DNA of 37,948 bases from an uncultured Lachnospiraceae bacterium (GTDB taxonomy: Bacteria; Bacillota; Clostridia; Lachnospirales; Lachnospiraceae): assembly GCA_902779395.1 (NCBI GenBank), contig CACZBK010000042.1, forward strand, positions 1 to 37,948, read 5' to 3'. Position numbers and translations under genes: made by a program. Shown here one piece after another: positions 1-8,910 of this stretch (positions are counted from its first letter, which is position 1; the number at the start of each line of letters is the position of its first letter). A model generated the notes under the pieces. It searched no databases. It worked only from the letters and a program-made list of their open reading frames with translations, and was not told the origin of the DNA.

Positions 1-242
1 ATCTTGGAAGTGGCATGACGCAGAAAAGCATTGGGCATATCCTCAGCGCTTATCCCGCAGCCGTTATCCGTTACACGGATATAGTCTATCCCGCCGCCTT
101 TTATCTCTACGGTGATCGCATCCGCTCCGGAATCCATGGCATTTTCTACCAGTTCTTTTACTATGCTCGCCGGTCTCTCAACCACTTCACCCGCAGCTAT
201 CTGGTCGATTGTTTTATTGTCGAGTAAATGTATTATTCCCAT
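1..242 (-). CDS. mutL: DNA mismatch repair protein MutL, N-terminal part (cut by window edge)
   Basis: MutL is the GHKL-family ATPase that couples mismatch recognition by MutS to strand incision and removal. Only the first 80 codons are in the window. They translate to [20 protein letters not shown] and onward, containing [20 protein letters not shown] with the catalytic Glu and the Mg-binding Asn of motif I, then DNGCGI of motif II, and FLRHATSK, which leads into the ATP lid. The ATG at 242-240 shares its A with the mutS TGA stop (TGATG), so translation is probably coupled to mutS. A short AGG lies five bases before the start. The catalytic endonuclease domain lies outside the window, so intactness cannot be judged. 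Confidence 0.95.
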   Translation of the reverse strand, partial: MGIIHLLDNKTIDQIAAGEVVERPASIVKELVENAMDSGADAITVEIKGGGIDYIRVTDNGCGISAEDMPNAFLRHATSK

Positions 243-2905
243 CAGTACCTGTTCTTTAATCTGCTCTGAAGATGATACAGTGTATTAAGCGCCTCCAGAG
301 GAGTGAGCGTTGTTATCTCAAGTTCCGAAAGCTCTTTTAATATATCTTCATCGGAATTGGTATCCAGAAAGCTCATCTGTCCGAGCTCTACATCATCATA
401 GGTCTTTACTTCTTTTTTGGAATTCCCCGAAGGAATGGCTATCTCCTGTATCTTCGAACTTATATCGTTATCCAGAAGCTGCATCACTATCTGGGCCGCC
501 CTGTCGCAGACGCTGTCGGGTACGCCCGCAAGTTTTGCCACCTGTATGCCATAGCTTTTATCTGCTCCGCCTTTGATGATCTTTCTTAAGAATACTATAT
601 CATCGCCTTTTTCTTTCACGGCTATGCAGTAATTATTCACATTATCCATCTTGCCCTCAAGCTCTGTAAGCTCGTGGTAATGTGTTGCAAACAGGGTTTT
701 TGCACCCAGAAGTTTTTTGTTGCTGATATGTTCTATCACTGCCCAGGCTATGGATAAGCCGTCAAAGGTGGAAGTTCCCCTGCCTATCTCATCAAGTATA
801 AGCAGCGATTGCGGCGTGGCATTTTTCAGTATGTTTGCCACCTCGTTCATTTCGATCATAAAAGTGGACTGACCGCTTGCCAGATCGTCAGATGCTCCCA
901 CACGGGTAAATATCCTGTCTACAACACACAGATCCGCTTCTTTTGCCGGTACAAAGCTGCCCGTCTGAAACATAAGGCTTATCAGCGCAACCTGTCTCAT
1001 ATACGTTGATTTACCTGCCATATTGGGGCCGGTTATAATGCTTATACTCTGTCTTTTATTATCCAGATATGTATCATTGTCAATGAACATATCTCCGGGG
1101 ATCATTTTCTCCACTACCGGATGACGCCCGGCCTTAATGGATATCACACCTTTTTTGTTGAGTTTCGGCCTTACATAATGATTCTGTTCGGCGACAAGAG
1201 CCAGTGATGCATATACATCAAGCCGTGCTATGACCCTTGCAGTATTCTGTATCCTTATCAGCTCTTTTTCTATCTTATCCCTTAAAGCGCAATATGCATC
1301 ATATTCAAGTGTTGTCAGCTTATCCACCGCATTAAGGATCATATCTTCAAGTTCTTTTAAACGGGGAGTGATATATCTTTCGGCATTGGCAAGAGTCTGC
1401 TTGCGCATATAATCATCCGGTACCATATCTTTATAGGAATTTGTTACTTCCAGATAATAACCGAATACCTTATTGTACCTTACCTTTAGATTTTTTATGC
1501 CACTTCGCTGTCTTTCTTCTTCTTCGAGATTCGCCAGCCAGCTTTTTCCTTCTGTCTTCGCTTGACGCAGTTTATCTATATCCGCATCAAAACCTTCCCG
1601 TATAAGCCCTCCTTCTCTGATCGTCAAAGGCGGTTCATCCACAAGGGTATCTTCTATCGCGACATACAGATCCTTAAGTTCGTCGAGCTCATCGCACAGC
1701 TCTTTTAATGCATCACATTCCATTCCCGATAATAAGGCTTTTATTGGAGGGAGCATCTTCAGTGAATCACGAAGGGCTATCATGTCCCTGGGGTTGATCG
1801 AATGGAAACTGACTCTCGACATAAGCCTCTCCAGGTCGTATATGGCATTCAGATACTCTCTCAGTTCATCACGGTCTACAGCCTTCTGATAGAGCTCATC
1901 AACCGCATCAAGGCGCTTTATGATGCCTTCTTCTTCAACCAGAGGCTGCTCGATATCATTTCTGAGCATTCTGGCACCCATGGCAGTTTTCGTCTTATCA
2001 AGCACCCAGAATAAGCTGCCTCTTTTCTGCTTTTCACGCATGGTCTCACACAGTTCCAGATTTCTTCTTGTGGAACTGTCTATAAGCATGTAACGCGATC
2101 CCGTATAGGGATGAAGGGCGGTTATGTGATGAAGGGGTATCTTCTGTGTCTCATAAAGGTACTGAAGCAGAGCGCCGGCAGCACACAGACCGGCCGAATA
2201 ATCCGTAAGCCCAAGCCCCGCAGCGGAAGATACCTTAAAATGCTTAAGCAGTACCTTTGTGCATTCTTCTTTATCAAAATACCAGCTGCCCAGTTCAAAA
2301 AGCGCTATGCCAAGCCTTTCCTTAAGATCCTTAAGATCCGGATCTGATATAAGAAGCGTCTCATTGCAGATTATCTCTGCCGGCGAAAGCTTCTGTATCT
2401 CATCCGAAAGATCCGCAGGATCATCCTCCGTAAGGAAGAACTCACCTGTTGAAATATCACAGAAAGCAATGCCCGCCTTATCCTGCATCGAGAAGATACA
2501 CATAAGGAAACGGTTTTTGCTCTCGTCCATGGAAGCAGTGTTCAGATTGGTACCGGGGGTGACCACTCTGGTAACTTCACGCGCCACAAGCCCCTTTGCC
2601 TGTTTCGGATCTTCTACCTGTTCACAGATAGCCACTTTGTAGCCTTTATCAACCAGCTGGTTAAGATATGTATCCACAGCATGAAAAGGGACACCGCACA
2701 TAGGTGCCCTCTCATCAAGCCCGCACATCTTACCGGTCAGCGTCAGCTCAAGTTCTTTCGATACCTTTATGGCATCATCAAAGAACATCTCATAAAAATC
2801 CCCCAGACGGTAAAAAAGAATACAGTCAGCATATTCTTCTTTGGTCTCAAGATATTTTGCCATCATGGGTGACAGCTTTTCTTTATCTATCTCACTGTAG
2901 TTCAA
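242..2905 (-). CDS. mutS: DNA mismatch repair protein MutS
   Basis: MutS is the mismatch-recognition ATPase of DNA repair. The 887 residues match the usual length for MutS1. The mismatch-wedge F-Y-E is visible at residues 37-39 ([13 protein letters not shown]). The ATPase domain has Walker [10 protein letters not shown] near residue 627, [12 protein letters not shown] near 705, and the ATHYHEL switch after it. A helical dimerisation tail follows. The start is TTG at 2905-2903: GGAGAG lies five bases upstream, and the next in-frame ATG pair (residues 14-15) has no ribosome site. The TTG overlaps the miaB stop (TTGA), and the stop overlaps the mutL start. The gene looks intact. It is a true MutS rather than MutS2, because domain I is present and there is no Smr domain. 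Confidence 0.97.
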   Translation of the reverse strand: MNYSEIDKEKLSPMMAKYLETKEEYADCILFYRLGDFYEMFFDDAIKVSKELELTLTGKMCGLDERAPMCGVPFHAVDTYLNQLVDKGYKVAICEQVEDPKQAKGLVAREVTRVVTPGTNLNTASMDESKNRFLMCIFSMQDKAGIAFCDISTGEFFLTEDDPADLSDEIQKLSPAEIICNETLLISDPDLKDLKERLGIALFELGSWYFDKEECTKVLLKHFKVSSAAGLGLTDYSAGLCAAGALLQYLYETQKIPLHHITALHPYTGSRYMLIDSSTRRNLELCETMREKQKRGSLFWVLDKTKTAMGARMLRNDIEQPLVEEEGIIKRLDAVDELYQKAVDRDELREYLNAIYDLERLMSRVSFHSINPRDMIALRDSLKMLPPIKALLSGMECDALKELCDELDELKDLYVAIEDTLVDEPPLTIREGGLIREGFDADIDKLRQAKTEGKSWLANLEEEERQRSGIKNLKVRYNKVFGYYLEVTNSYKDMVPDDYMRKQTLANAERYITPRLKELEDMILNAVDKLTTLEYDAYCALRDKIEKELIRIQNTARVIARLDVYASLALVAEQNHYVRPKLNKKGVISIKAGRHPVVEKMIPGDMFIDNDTYLDNKRQSISIITGPNMAGKSTYMRQVALISLMFQTGSFVPAKEADLCVVDRIFTRVGASDDLASGQSTFMIEMNEVANILKNATPQSLLILDEIGRGTSTFDGLSIAWAVIEHISNKKLLGAKTLFATHYHELTELEGKMDNVNNYCIAVKEKGDDIVFLRKIIKGGADKSYGIQVAKLAGVPDSVCDRAAQIVMQLLDNDISSKIQEIAIPSGNSKKEVKTYDDVELGQMSFLDTNSDEDILKELSELEITTLTPLEALNTLYHLQSRLKNRY

Positions 2906-4353
2906 AGCATCTCTCCGATGTAGTAAAAACCTTTATTTTCCAAAAGCTTAACATTAACATACTTACCTGTAAGGCTGCTGTCAGCCTTAAAATGGACCAG
3001 AAGATTATTGGAAAGCCTTCCGGTCACCATCGAATCATCATGATCGTTCACGCCTTCTATAAGAGCTTCGTATACACCGCCGTCATAACGTGCCACACGT
3101 TTTTTTGCTGTTTCCTGTACACATCTCAAAAGCCTGTCAAAGCCTTCTTTGATCTCCTCATCGCTCATGCTCCGCGGCATTTCGGCCGCAGGAGTCCCGC
3201 TTCGCGGAGAATAGATAAATGTAAAGGCATTATCGTACTCCACTTCTTTTACAAGACTGATGGTCTCGTCGATATCTTCAAAGGTTTCACCGGGAAAACC
3301 AACGATTATATCCGTAGTGAGTGCAAGATCCGGAACAGACTCCTTAAGACGTCTTACAAGGTCAAGATATCCTTCTCTGGTATATCCGCGGTTCATTGCT
3401 TTTAAGATACGGCTGCTTCCGCTCTGCACGGGAAGATGCAGATGCCTGCATATCTTTTCGGATACAGCCATAAGTTCTATAAGTTCATCCGAAAGATCCC
3501 TTGGATGCGAAGTCATAAAGCGGATACGCTTTATCTCGTTTATTTTTTCAACTTCTTTAAGAAGCCCGGGAAAAGTGATCTTATCAGGCAGGCCTTTGCC
3601 GTATGAATCAACATTCTGTCCAAGGAGCATGACCTCGCTTACTCCGTCTGCAGCGAGCTTTTCGATCTCCCTGATTATTTCTTTCGGTTCACGGCTTCTT
3701 TCACGGCCGCGGACATACGGTACTATACAGTAAGTACAGAATTTATCACAGCCGAACATGATGTTCACGCCTGATTTGAAAGAGAATTTACGCTCTATCG
3801 GAAGATCTTCCACTATGGCATCGGTCTTATCCCATACATCAACCACCATCTTATCGGATGAAAGCATCATAACGAGCAATTCGGGAAATTTATAGATATT
3901 ATGGGTACCGAAGATCAGATCAACAAACGAATATGATCTTTTGATCTTATCGATCACAGCAGCTTCCTGGACCATGCAGCCGCAAAGTGCGATCTTTTTA
4001 GACGGATCCTTATCCTTCATCGCATGGAGATGGCCAAGGCGGCCGTATACGCGCTGATTAGCATTATCACGCACACTGCAGGTATTATAGACGACCAGAT
4101 CCGCCTCTTCATCTTCCGTCAACATAAAACCTGTGCGGGATAATATACCGCACAGCTTTTCGGAATCTCTTGCATTCATCTGACATCCGAAAGTGACTAC
4201 ACAAGCCGAAGGAACATGTCCTTTCTTTTCAGCATATTCCCTGACCAGTATCTGCGCTTTCTGGATGAAATCTTCCTGCCTTACCGCCTCTTCTTCCGAC
4301 GAAAAACGTTCGGTAGATGTATAAGGCTTATAATCAACATCTTTCCACTTCAT
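2902..4353 (-). CDS. miaB: tRNA-2-methylthio-N6-dimethylallyladenosine synthase MiaB
   Basis: MiaB is a radical-SAM methylthiotransferase that converts i6A37 to ms2i6A37 in tRNAs reading UNN codons. The N-terminal UPF0004 domain shows the three auxiliary-cluster cysteines Cys57 (TFGCQMN), Cys92 (NTCSVRDNANQR) and Cys126 (CGCMVQE). The radical-SAM CX3CX2C motif is at Cys202/206/209 (GCDKFCTYCIVPYVRGRE). A TRAM-like RNA-binding domain fills the C-terminal 65 residues or so. The NTCSVR and GCDKFCTYC signatures favour MiaB over MtaB or RimO. The length of 483 residues is slightly long because of an N-terminal extension, as often seen in Clostridia. The ATG at 4353 shares one base with the proA TGA stop, so coupling is likely. 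Confidence 0.95.
   Translation of the reverse strand: MKWKDVDYKPYTSTERFSSEEEAVRQEDFIQKAQILVREYAEKKGHVPSACVVTFGCQMNARDSEKLCGILSRTGFMLTEDEEADLVVYNTCSVRDNANQRVYGRLGHLHAMKDKDPSKKIALCGCMVQEAAVIDKIKRSYSFVDLIFGTHNIYKFPELLVMMLSSDKMVVDVWDKTDAIVEDLPIERKFSFKSGVNIMFGCDKFCTYCIVPYVRGRERSREPKEIIREIEKLAADGVSEVMLLGQNVDSYGKGLPDKITFPGLLKEVEKINEIKRIRFMTSHPRDLSDELIELMAVSEKICRHLHLPVQSGSSRILKAMNRGYTREGYLDLVRRLKESVPDLALTTDIIVGFPGETFEDIDETISLVKEVEYDNAFTFIYSPRSGTPAAEMPRSMSDEEIKEGFDRLLRCVQETAKKRVARYDGGVYEALIEGVNDHDDSMVTGRLSNNLLVHFKADSSLTGKYVNVKLLENKGFYYIGEML
2911..2916 (-). promoter_or_regulatory. Ribosome binding site fixing the TTG start of mutS
   Basis: GGAGAG on the minus strand, five bases before the TTG at 2905. 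It lies inside the last codons of miaB. No ATG in the mutS frame is comparably placed. Confidence 0.6.
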
Positions 4354-5597
4354 CAGCCTCTCACCTGGCCGTTTCCGCGGATCTGATATTTATATGAAGT
4401 AAGTTCTTTGAGTCCCATAGGTCCTCTTGCATGAAGCATCTGGGTGCTGATACCGATCTCGGCTCCGAAGCCGAATTCAAATCCGTCCGTAAAGCGGGTC
4501 GATGCATTTACATATACACATGCGCTGTCTACTCCGTTCAAAAACTTTTCGGCAGCAGTCTCATCCTCCGTAACGATGCATTCAGAGTGATGCGTAGAGT
4601 ATTTATTGATATGTGCGACAGCTTCTTCCACGCTCTTTACGGTCTTTACCGATATAAGAAGATCAAGATACTCTTTATAATAATCATCCTCTGTAGCAGG
4701 GATAACATATTCCGAAGAAGCCATGGCTTCCTCATCGCCTCTTATCTCAACGGATTTATCATGCAGTGCGCGCGCTATCTCAGGGAATACAGTATCCTTT
4801 ATATCTTCATGTATCAGCAGGGACTCGGCTGTATTGCAGGTACCAAGACGCTGCGTCTTTGCATTTACGACTATCTTTTTTGCTTTGCTGATATCGGCAG
4901 CTGCATCTATGTATACATGACAGTTACCTGCGCCCGTTTCTATAACGGGTATCTTTGAATTCTCGACAACACTTCTTATCAATCCTGCGGAACCTCTGGG
5001 GATAAGTACATCCACATAATCCCGCATCTGCATGAACGCTACGGTGGTCTCCCTGTCGGTAGACTCGATGAGCGATATGGCATCCTCATTTATACCGCAG
5101 AGCTTTAAACCTTTTTTTATCACAGCAGTTATGGCTGTATTTGAATTGATGGCATCCGAACCGCCTTTTAAGATAACGGCATTACCTGATTTAAATGTAA
5201 GCGCAAAAGCATCTGCAGTAACGTTGGGCCTTGACTCATATATTATCCCTATAACGCCTAAAGGGACTCTGACCTTTTTTATGCTCAGACCGTTGGGACG
5301 TTCCCACTCTTCAAGAACATCCGTTAAAGGATCGGGCAGTTCCGCCACCTGCTTTAAGCCCTCGCTCATAGCCTTTATCCTGTCTTCGGTCAGTCTTAAA
5401 CGGTCTATGAGCGGAATGCTCATGCCCTTTGTGGTAGCTGCCGCTATATCTCTTGCATTGGCAAGGATTATCGTTTCCGATTCATTTACGAGAAGATCAG
5501 CAATCTTTATGAGCGCTTCATTCTTTTTATCGCTGTCTAAAGCTGCCGTTTCATATTTAGCCGCTTTTGCGGCTTTGCAAAGTGCTTCGAGTTCCAT
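4353..5597 (-). CDS. proA: Gamma-glutamyl phosphate reductase ProA
   Basis: ProA reduces gamma-glutamyl phosphate to glutamate semialdehyde with NADPH, the second step of proline synthesis. The protein is an aldehyde-dehydrogenase-fold enzyme of normal family length. Visible motifs are IYESRPNVTADAFALTFKSG, the glycine-rich ILKGGSDA, LIPRGSAGL, and the catalytic cysteine in TQRLGTCNTAE (Cys254 counted from the chosen start). Start choice: the open frame has an earlier ATG at 5606, but GGAGG sits one base in front of it, too close to use. The ATG at 5597 is ten bases from the same GGAGG and begins MELEALCKAAK, a typical ProA opening. The stop overlaps the miaB start. ProB is three genes upstream, with a DUF896 gene and a folate enzyme in between. 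Confidence 0.96.
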   Translation of the reverse strand: MELEALCKAAKAAKYETAALDSDKKNEALIKIADLLVNESETIILANARDIAAATTKGMSIPLIDRLRLTEDRIKAMSEGLKQVAELPDPLTDVLEEWERPNGLSIKKVRVPLGVIGIIYESRPNVTADAFALTFKSGNAVILKGGSDAINSNTAITAVIKKGLKLCGINEDAISLIESTDRETTVAFMQMRDYVDVLIPRGSAGLIRSVVENSKIPVIETGAGNCHVYIDAAADISKAKKIVVNAKTQRLGTCNTAESLLIHEDIKDTVFPEIARALHDKSVEIRGDEEAMASSEYVIPATEDDYYKEYLDLLISVKTVKSVEEAVAHINKYSTHHSECIVTEDETAAEKFLNGVDSACVYVNASTRFTDGFEFGFGAEIGISTQMLHARGPMGLKELTSYKYQIRGNGQVRG

Positions 5598-5607
5598 TAT
5601 CCGCATT

Positions 5608-5612
5608 CCTCC
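5608..5612 (-). promoter_or_regulatory. Ribosome binding site deciding the proA start
   Basis: Perfect GGAGG. The upstream ATG (5606) is one base away and the downstream ATG (5597) is ten bases away, which favours the shorter protein. Confidence 0.6.
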
Positions 5613-5622
5613 ATAAAAGAAA

Positions 5623-6207
5623 TCACTTACTGCTGTTTGACCAGAAAAGCTGTTCCGATTCGCTCACCAGTCCGTCAAGCCTTACATCATAATACTCATG
5701 AGGTATATGTTCAAGGATCTGAAGATCATATGCCAGTCCTATCTTAAATACCGAAGGATATCTTGCAAGGAAACGGTCATAAAAGCCCCTTCCGTATCCT
5801 ATCCGGTAACCATCGCGCGAAAAAACAGTGCCAGGCAGTACCGCAACAGCAGCAAAGATCCAGTCTCCCACAGTCTTTTTTAACATAAACGGCTCCTGTA
5901 TGCCCTTAAAGCCTACCTGAAGCTCTCCAAGATCTTCCACGCGGTAAAACTCCAGATCATTTCCGACCACCTTGGGATAAAAAACACGCTTATGCATACG
6001 CTTTGCGGTGTAGAATATCTGGTCCGTTTTTACTTCCGATCCGAAGTCGGAATAAAGCAGGATATCCTCAGCCTGTGCGACCATCTCAATATTAAACAGA
6101 CGCCTGGTGATGGCCTCGGACTTTTCTATCCTTTCCTTTTCGATCAGATGGTCTCTCTTTCTGATGGTATCGCGTCTAAGTTGTTGTTTGCTCAATTCTA
6201 TGGCCAT
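5623..6207 (-). CDS. 5-formyltetrahydrofolate cyclo-ligase
   Basis: This enzyme is predicted to convert 5-formyl-THF to 5,10-methenyl-THF with ATP, returning stored folate to the one-carbon pool. The 194 residues match the family. The N-terminus KQQLRRDTIRKRD is the usual basic substrate and phosphate-binding helix. The C-terminal signature PGTVFSRDGYRIGYGRGFYD (residues 125-144) is the ATP and folate-binding motif shared with MTHFS and YqgN. The ATG at 6207 lies inside the end of the DUF896 gene (overlap 32 bp), behind a G-rich GGGGGA site. It sits in the proB-proA chain. Further along this replicon segment fhs supplies 10-formyl-THF, but the two genes are not in one transcription unit by sequence. 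Confidence 0.93.
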   Translation of the reverse strand: MAIELSKQQLRRDTIRKRDHLIEKERIEKSEAITRRLFNIEMVAQAEDILLYSDFGSEVKTDQIFYTAKRMHKRVFYPKVVGNDLEFYRVEDLGELQVGFKGIQEPFMLKKTVGDWIFAAVAVLPGTVFSRDGYRIGYGRGFYDRFLARYPSVFKIGLAYDLQILEHIPHEYYDVRLDGLVSESEQLFWSNSSK

Positions 6208-6409
6208 ATTTTTCCCCCAGATTAGTTATGCTGCCGTCTTTTTCAACTATGTCTATATTATCAAGCTGTGCTTTAAGATTCCCTCTGATGGCATCAATAT
6301 ACTCTTTTCTTAATGACCTCTGTTCAAGCTTTTCTTCTGCGGTAAGCTCTCTTTCCTGTGAAAGATGGTAAAGTTCATTTATGCGTTTTATACGCCCGTC
6401 CATATCCAC
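6176..6409 (-). CDS. DUF896 family small protein (YnzC-like)
   Basis: A 77-residue protein with the DUF896 hallmark: RINELYHLSQERELTAEEK, then EQRSLRKEYIDAIRGNLKAQ and a short D-I-V-D/E tail. Members are small helical-hairpin cytoplasmic proteins; the B. subtilis relatives include YnzC and the SOS-regulated YneB-cluster protein. No biochemical function is established that I would assert. The start is probably GTG at 6409, ten bases after GGAGG. The ATG at 6403 (MDGRIKRIN) is 16 bases away, so it is less likely. The gene begins five bases after the proB stop and overlaps the folate cyclo-ligase start by 32 bp, so all three are surely co-transcribed. Confidence 0.85.
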   Translation of the reverse strand: MDMDGRIKRINELYHLSQERELTAEEKLEQRSLRKEYIDAIRGNLKAQLDNIDIVEKDGSITNLGEKYGHRIEQTTT

Positions 6410-6414
6410 GTTTA

Positions 6415-7260
6415 TCAGTCCTCCACAACATCCTTAAGATAAAAATTCTCATCTTTATGCGAAAGGAAAAGTGTCCCCACATCCCTTCCGTCCATTATAC
6501 GATGCAGTATGCGTACATCCCTGGAATTAGCGATTATCATATCCGCTCCGGCACTGGTGGCGATCTTCGCAGCATTAAGCTTCGAATTCATACCGCCTGT
6601 CCCGACATCGGAACCTGTCGTAGCCTTGCCCATAGCCATTATCTCTTCGGTCAGTTCCGGAACGATGGGCATATATCTTGCATCCGGATTCTTGCGGGGG
6701 TCATCGGTATAAAGCCCGTCTATATCCGAAAGCAGTATCAAAAGGTCGGCATCCACAAGTGCGGCCACGATAGCCGAGAGCGTATCATTATCACCAAACT
6801 CTATCTCATAAGTCGATATAGTGTCATTTTCATTTACGATGGGGATCACTCCCAGTTTCAACAGTTCGATAAAGGTGTTTCTTGCATTAAAGCGGTTAAG
6901 GTCGGCTGCGATCGTATTTTTTGTCATCAGTATCTGGGCGGCCACCTGCCCGTACTGCGAAAACAGTCTTTCGTATATCATCATAAGCCTTGCCTGCCCT
7001 ACAGCGGCACAGGCCTGCTTGACCTCCAGTTTATGCTCGTCTTCCTTAGGGATATGTACCGTCTTCTTCCCGGCTGCTATAGCACCGCTGGATACAAGTA
7101 TAACGTCTTTTCCCTGATTTCTGATGTTACACAGTTCCCTTACAAGCGTCTCAAGTTTAATATAATCAAAATCACCTGTTTCCTTATGTCTTAATGAAGA
7201 GGAGCCTATCTTTACCACTATCCTCTTTTTGTTCTTTATAAGTTCTCTGTAATGGTCCAT
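6415..7260 (-). CDS. proB: Glutamate 5-kinase ProB, short form without PUA domain
   Basis: ProB phosphorylates glutamate to gamma-glutamyl phosphate, the committed and usually proline-inhibited step of proline synthesis. The amino-acid-kinase fold is complete: IVVKIGSSSL near the N-terminus, VSSGAIAAGKK, NENDTIS, FGDNDTLSA, LLSDIDGLYTDDP and GTGGMNSKLNAAKIATSAGA. At 281 residues it lacks the C-terminal PUA domain found in the roughly 365-residue E. coli and B. subtilis enzymes. The coding frame ends cleanly with LKDVVED, and DUF896 follows after five bases, so this appears to be a native short form. Only a weak AAAGG about 15 bases upstream precedes the ATG. Confidence 0.95.
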   Translation of the reverse strand: MDHYRELIKNKKRIVVKIGSSSLRHKETGDFDYIKLETLVRELCNIRNQGKDVILVSSGAIAAGKKTVHIPKEDEHKLEVKQACAAVGQARLMMIYERLFSQYGQVAAQILMTKNTIAADLNRFNARNTFIELLKLGVIPIVNENDTISTYEIEFGDNDTLSAIVAALVDADLLILLSDIDGLYTDDPRKNPDARYMPIVPELTEEIMAMGKATTGSDVGTGGMNSKLNAAKIATSAGADMIIANSRDVRILHRIMDGRDVGTLFLSHKDENFYLKDVVED

Positions 7261-7280
7261 TGCTTTATCTGCTTGCCTTT

Positions 7281-8909
7281 CTATACTCTTTGCATATATT
7301 TTATCACTTTTTCGGCTGTACGTATACCGTCAGCCGCTGCGGAGGTGATACCGCCGGCATATCCCGCACCCTCCCCGCATGGGAAAACGGCTGCTATATT
7401 GCTCATTCCGGCTTCGTTTCTTATCATACGGATCGGGGCTGATGTCCGGCTTTCCACCCCGGCCAGAAGCGCCTGCAGGGAATCAAAACCGCTTATGGTA
7501 TGTCCGAAACTGCCAAACGCTTCTATTATATCATTTTCCATGGAAAGCGGAAGCAGGCCGTTCAAAGGAGCATAAGCCCATTTGCCTTTGATCTCGGCAT
7601 CTATTCCTCTGCTGTCGGCACGCTGCTTTTGTGCCATAAAATCTCCGAGTGTCTGCACCGGTATGCTTCCCTTGCAAAGTGCGTAGGCTTTTTCTTCAAG
7701 ACTTTTCTGGAATTCCATCCCGTCAAAAAGGCCGTTTCCAAACTCTTCGGGGCCTACGGTTACAACTATGGCGGAATTTGCGTTTTTCCCGCTCCTGCCA
7801 TGATAGCTCATCCCGTTAACCGCCAGTCTTCCGGGTTCTGAAGAAGCATTGACCACATATCCTCCCGGGCACATGCAGAAGGAGTATACCCCCCTTCCCG
7901 AAGCGGTTTTTGCGGTCAGTTTGTAGATCGCAGGCGGGAGTTTGAATTTCTCGTGATCAGGCCCGTACTGGCTTTCATTGATCATCTTCTGTTCATGCTG
8001 TACACGGAAGCCGACCGCAAAGCTCTTTGCTTCCATCTCCATACCGCATTCGTACATGTCCCTGTACAGATCGCGTGCGGAATGCCCGGTACATAGTATG
8101 ATACAGCCGCATTTTATCGCAGAGATCTTATTATCTTTAACTATCTCGGCACCTGTTGCTCTTTTTTTATCGTCAAAAAGAGGTTTTACAAAACGTGTTT
8201 CAAACATGAATTCCACGCCTTTTCTTTCAAGTGCGCAGCGCATGTTCACGATAACGTTCTTAAGCACATCCGTTCCGATATGAGGATGGGCATCACTGAG
8301 TATAGCAGGATCCGCACCATGCTCCACAAACACTTTAAGTATCAGATCATGTATCCCGCTCTTATCATTATTCCCGGTATAAAGCTTGCCGTCGGAGAAA
8401 GTACCTGCCCCGCCTTCACCGAACTGAATATTTGATTCCGGATTCAGTATACCTTTCTCCCAGAATGCTTCAACGCTTTTCTGGCGCTTGACTATACGCT
8501 CTCCCCGCTCTATCACCACAGGCCGGAGTCCCGCTCCGGAAAGTATGTATGCACAGAATAAACCTGCGGGCCCGCAGCCGACTATAAGCGGCCTGTCATC
8601 ATCGCTGTTTCGCTTGATTATCCCTTTTGGGAAAGCATAGCTGACCGGTTTATAAAGTGTAAGGCTCTGGCTTCTTTTAAGATGCCTGGCCGCAACCTCG
8701 ATACCTTTTCCTGTGTTCTTAAGATCAAAGGCTATACTGTATACGTATTTGATATCACCTTTTTTGCGGGCATCGATGGATTTTTTTAATATTGTCAGAT
8801 TGCTGATAAGGACATCGCTTATCCCAAGCGCTGCTCCTGCCTGCCTTGCAAGCTCTTCAGCTTCGTTTTTTACCGGCGGTTTAATATGTACATCGTCCAG
8901 TCTGAACAT
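7281..8909 (-). CDS. Uncharacterised FAD-dependent dehydrogenase (COG2509 type)
   Basis: A 542-residue flavoprotein. The first 100 residues form a small alpha/beta domain (DVLISNLTILKKSIDARKK). A Rossmann FAD site, PLIVGCGPAGLFCAYILSGA, follows at residues 107-126, and then the family-typical NIQFGEGGAGTFSDGKLYT. A second FAD-contact stretch, CMCPGGYVVNASSEPGRLAV, lies in the middle. The C-terminal FPCGEGAGYAGGITSAAADG is the classic last FAD-binding segment of this family. The substrate is unknown. COG2509 proteins are related to electron-transfer flavoprotein reductases, but I would not assign a reaction. The ATG at 8909 has GGGAG six bases upstream and begins one base after the stop of the next flavoprotein gene, which suggests a functional pair. 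Confidence 0.88.
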   Translation of the reverse strand: MFRLDDVHIKPPVKNEAEELARQAGAALGISDVLISNLTILKKSIDARKKGDIKYVYSIAFDLKNTGKGIEVAARHLKRSQSLTLYKPVSYAFPKGIIKRNSDDDRPLIVGCGPAGLFCAYILSGAGLRPVVIERGERIVKRQKSVEAFWEKGILNPESNIQFGEGGAGTFSDGKLYTGNNDKSGIHDLILKVFVEHGADPAILSDAHPHIGTDVLKNVIVNMRCALERKGVEFMFETRFVKPLFDDKKRATGAEIVKDNKISAIKCGCIILCTGHSARDLYRDMYECGMEMEAKSFAVGFRVQHEQKMINESQYGPDHEKFKLPPAIYKLTAKTASGRGVYSFCMCPGGYVVNASSEPGRLAVNGMSYHGRSGKNANSAIVVTVGPEEFGNGLFDGMEFQKSLEEKAYALCKGSIPVQTLGDFMAQKQRADSRGIDAEIKGKWAYAPLNGLLPLSMENDIIEAFGSFGHTISGFDSLQALLAGVESRTSAPIRMIRNEAGMSNIAAVFPCGEGAGYAGGITSAAADGIRTAEKVIKYMQRV

Positions 8910-8910
8910 A

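Noticed and set aside
2704-3405. Plus-strand open frame of 233 codons
   Set aside because: Antisense to well-supported mutS and miaB, with no family features.
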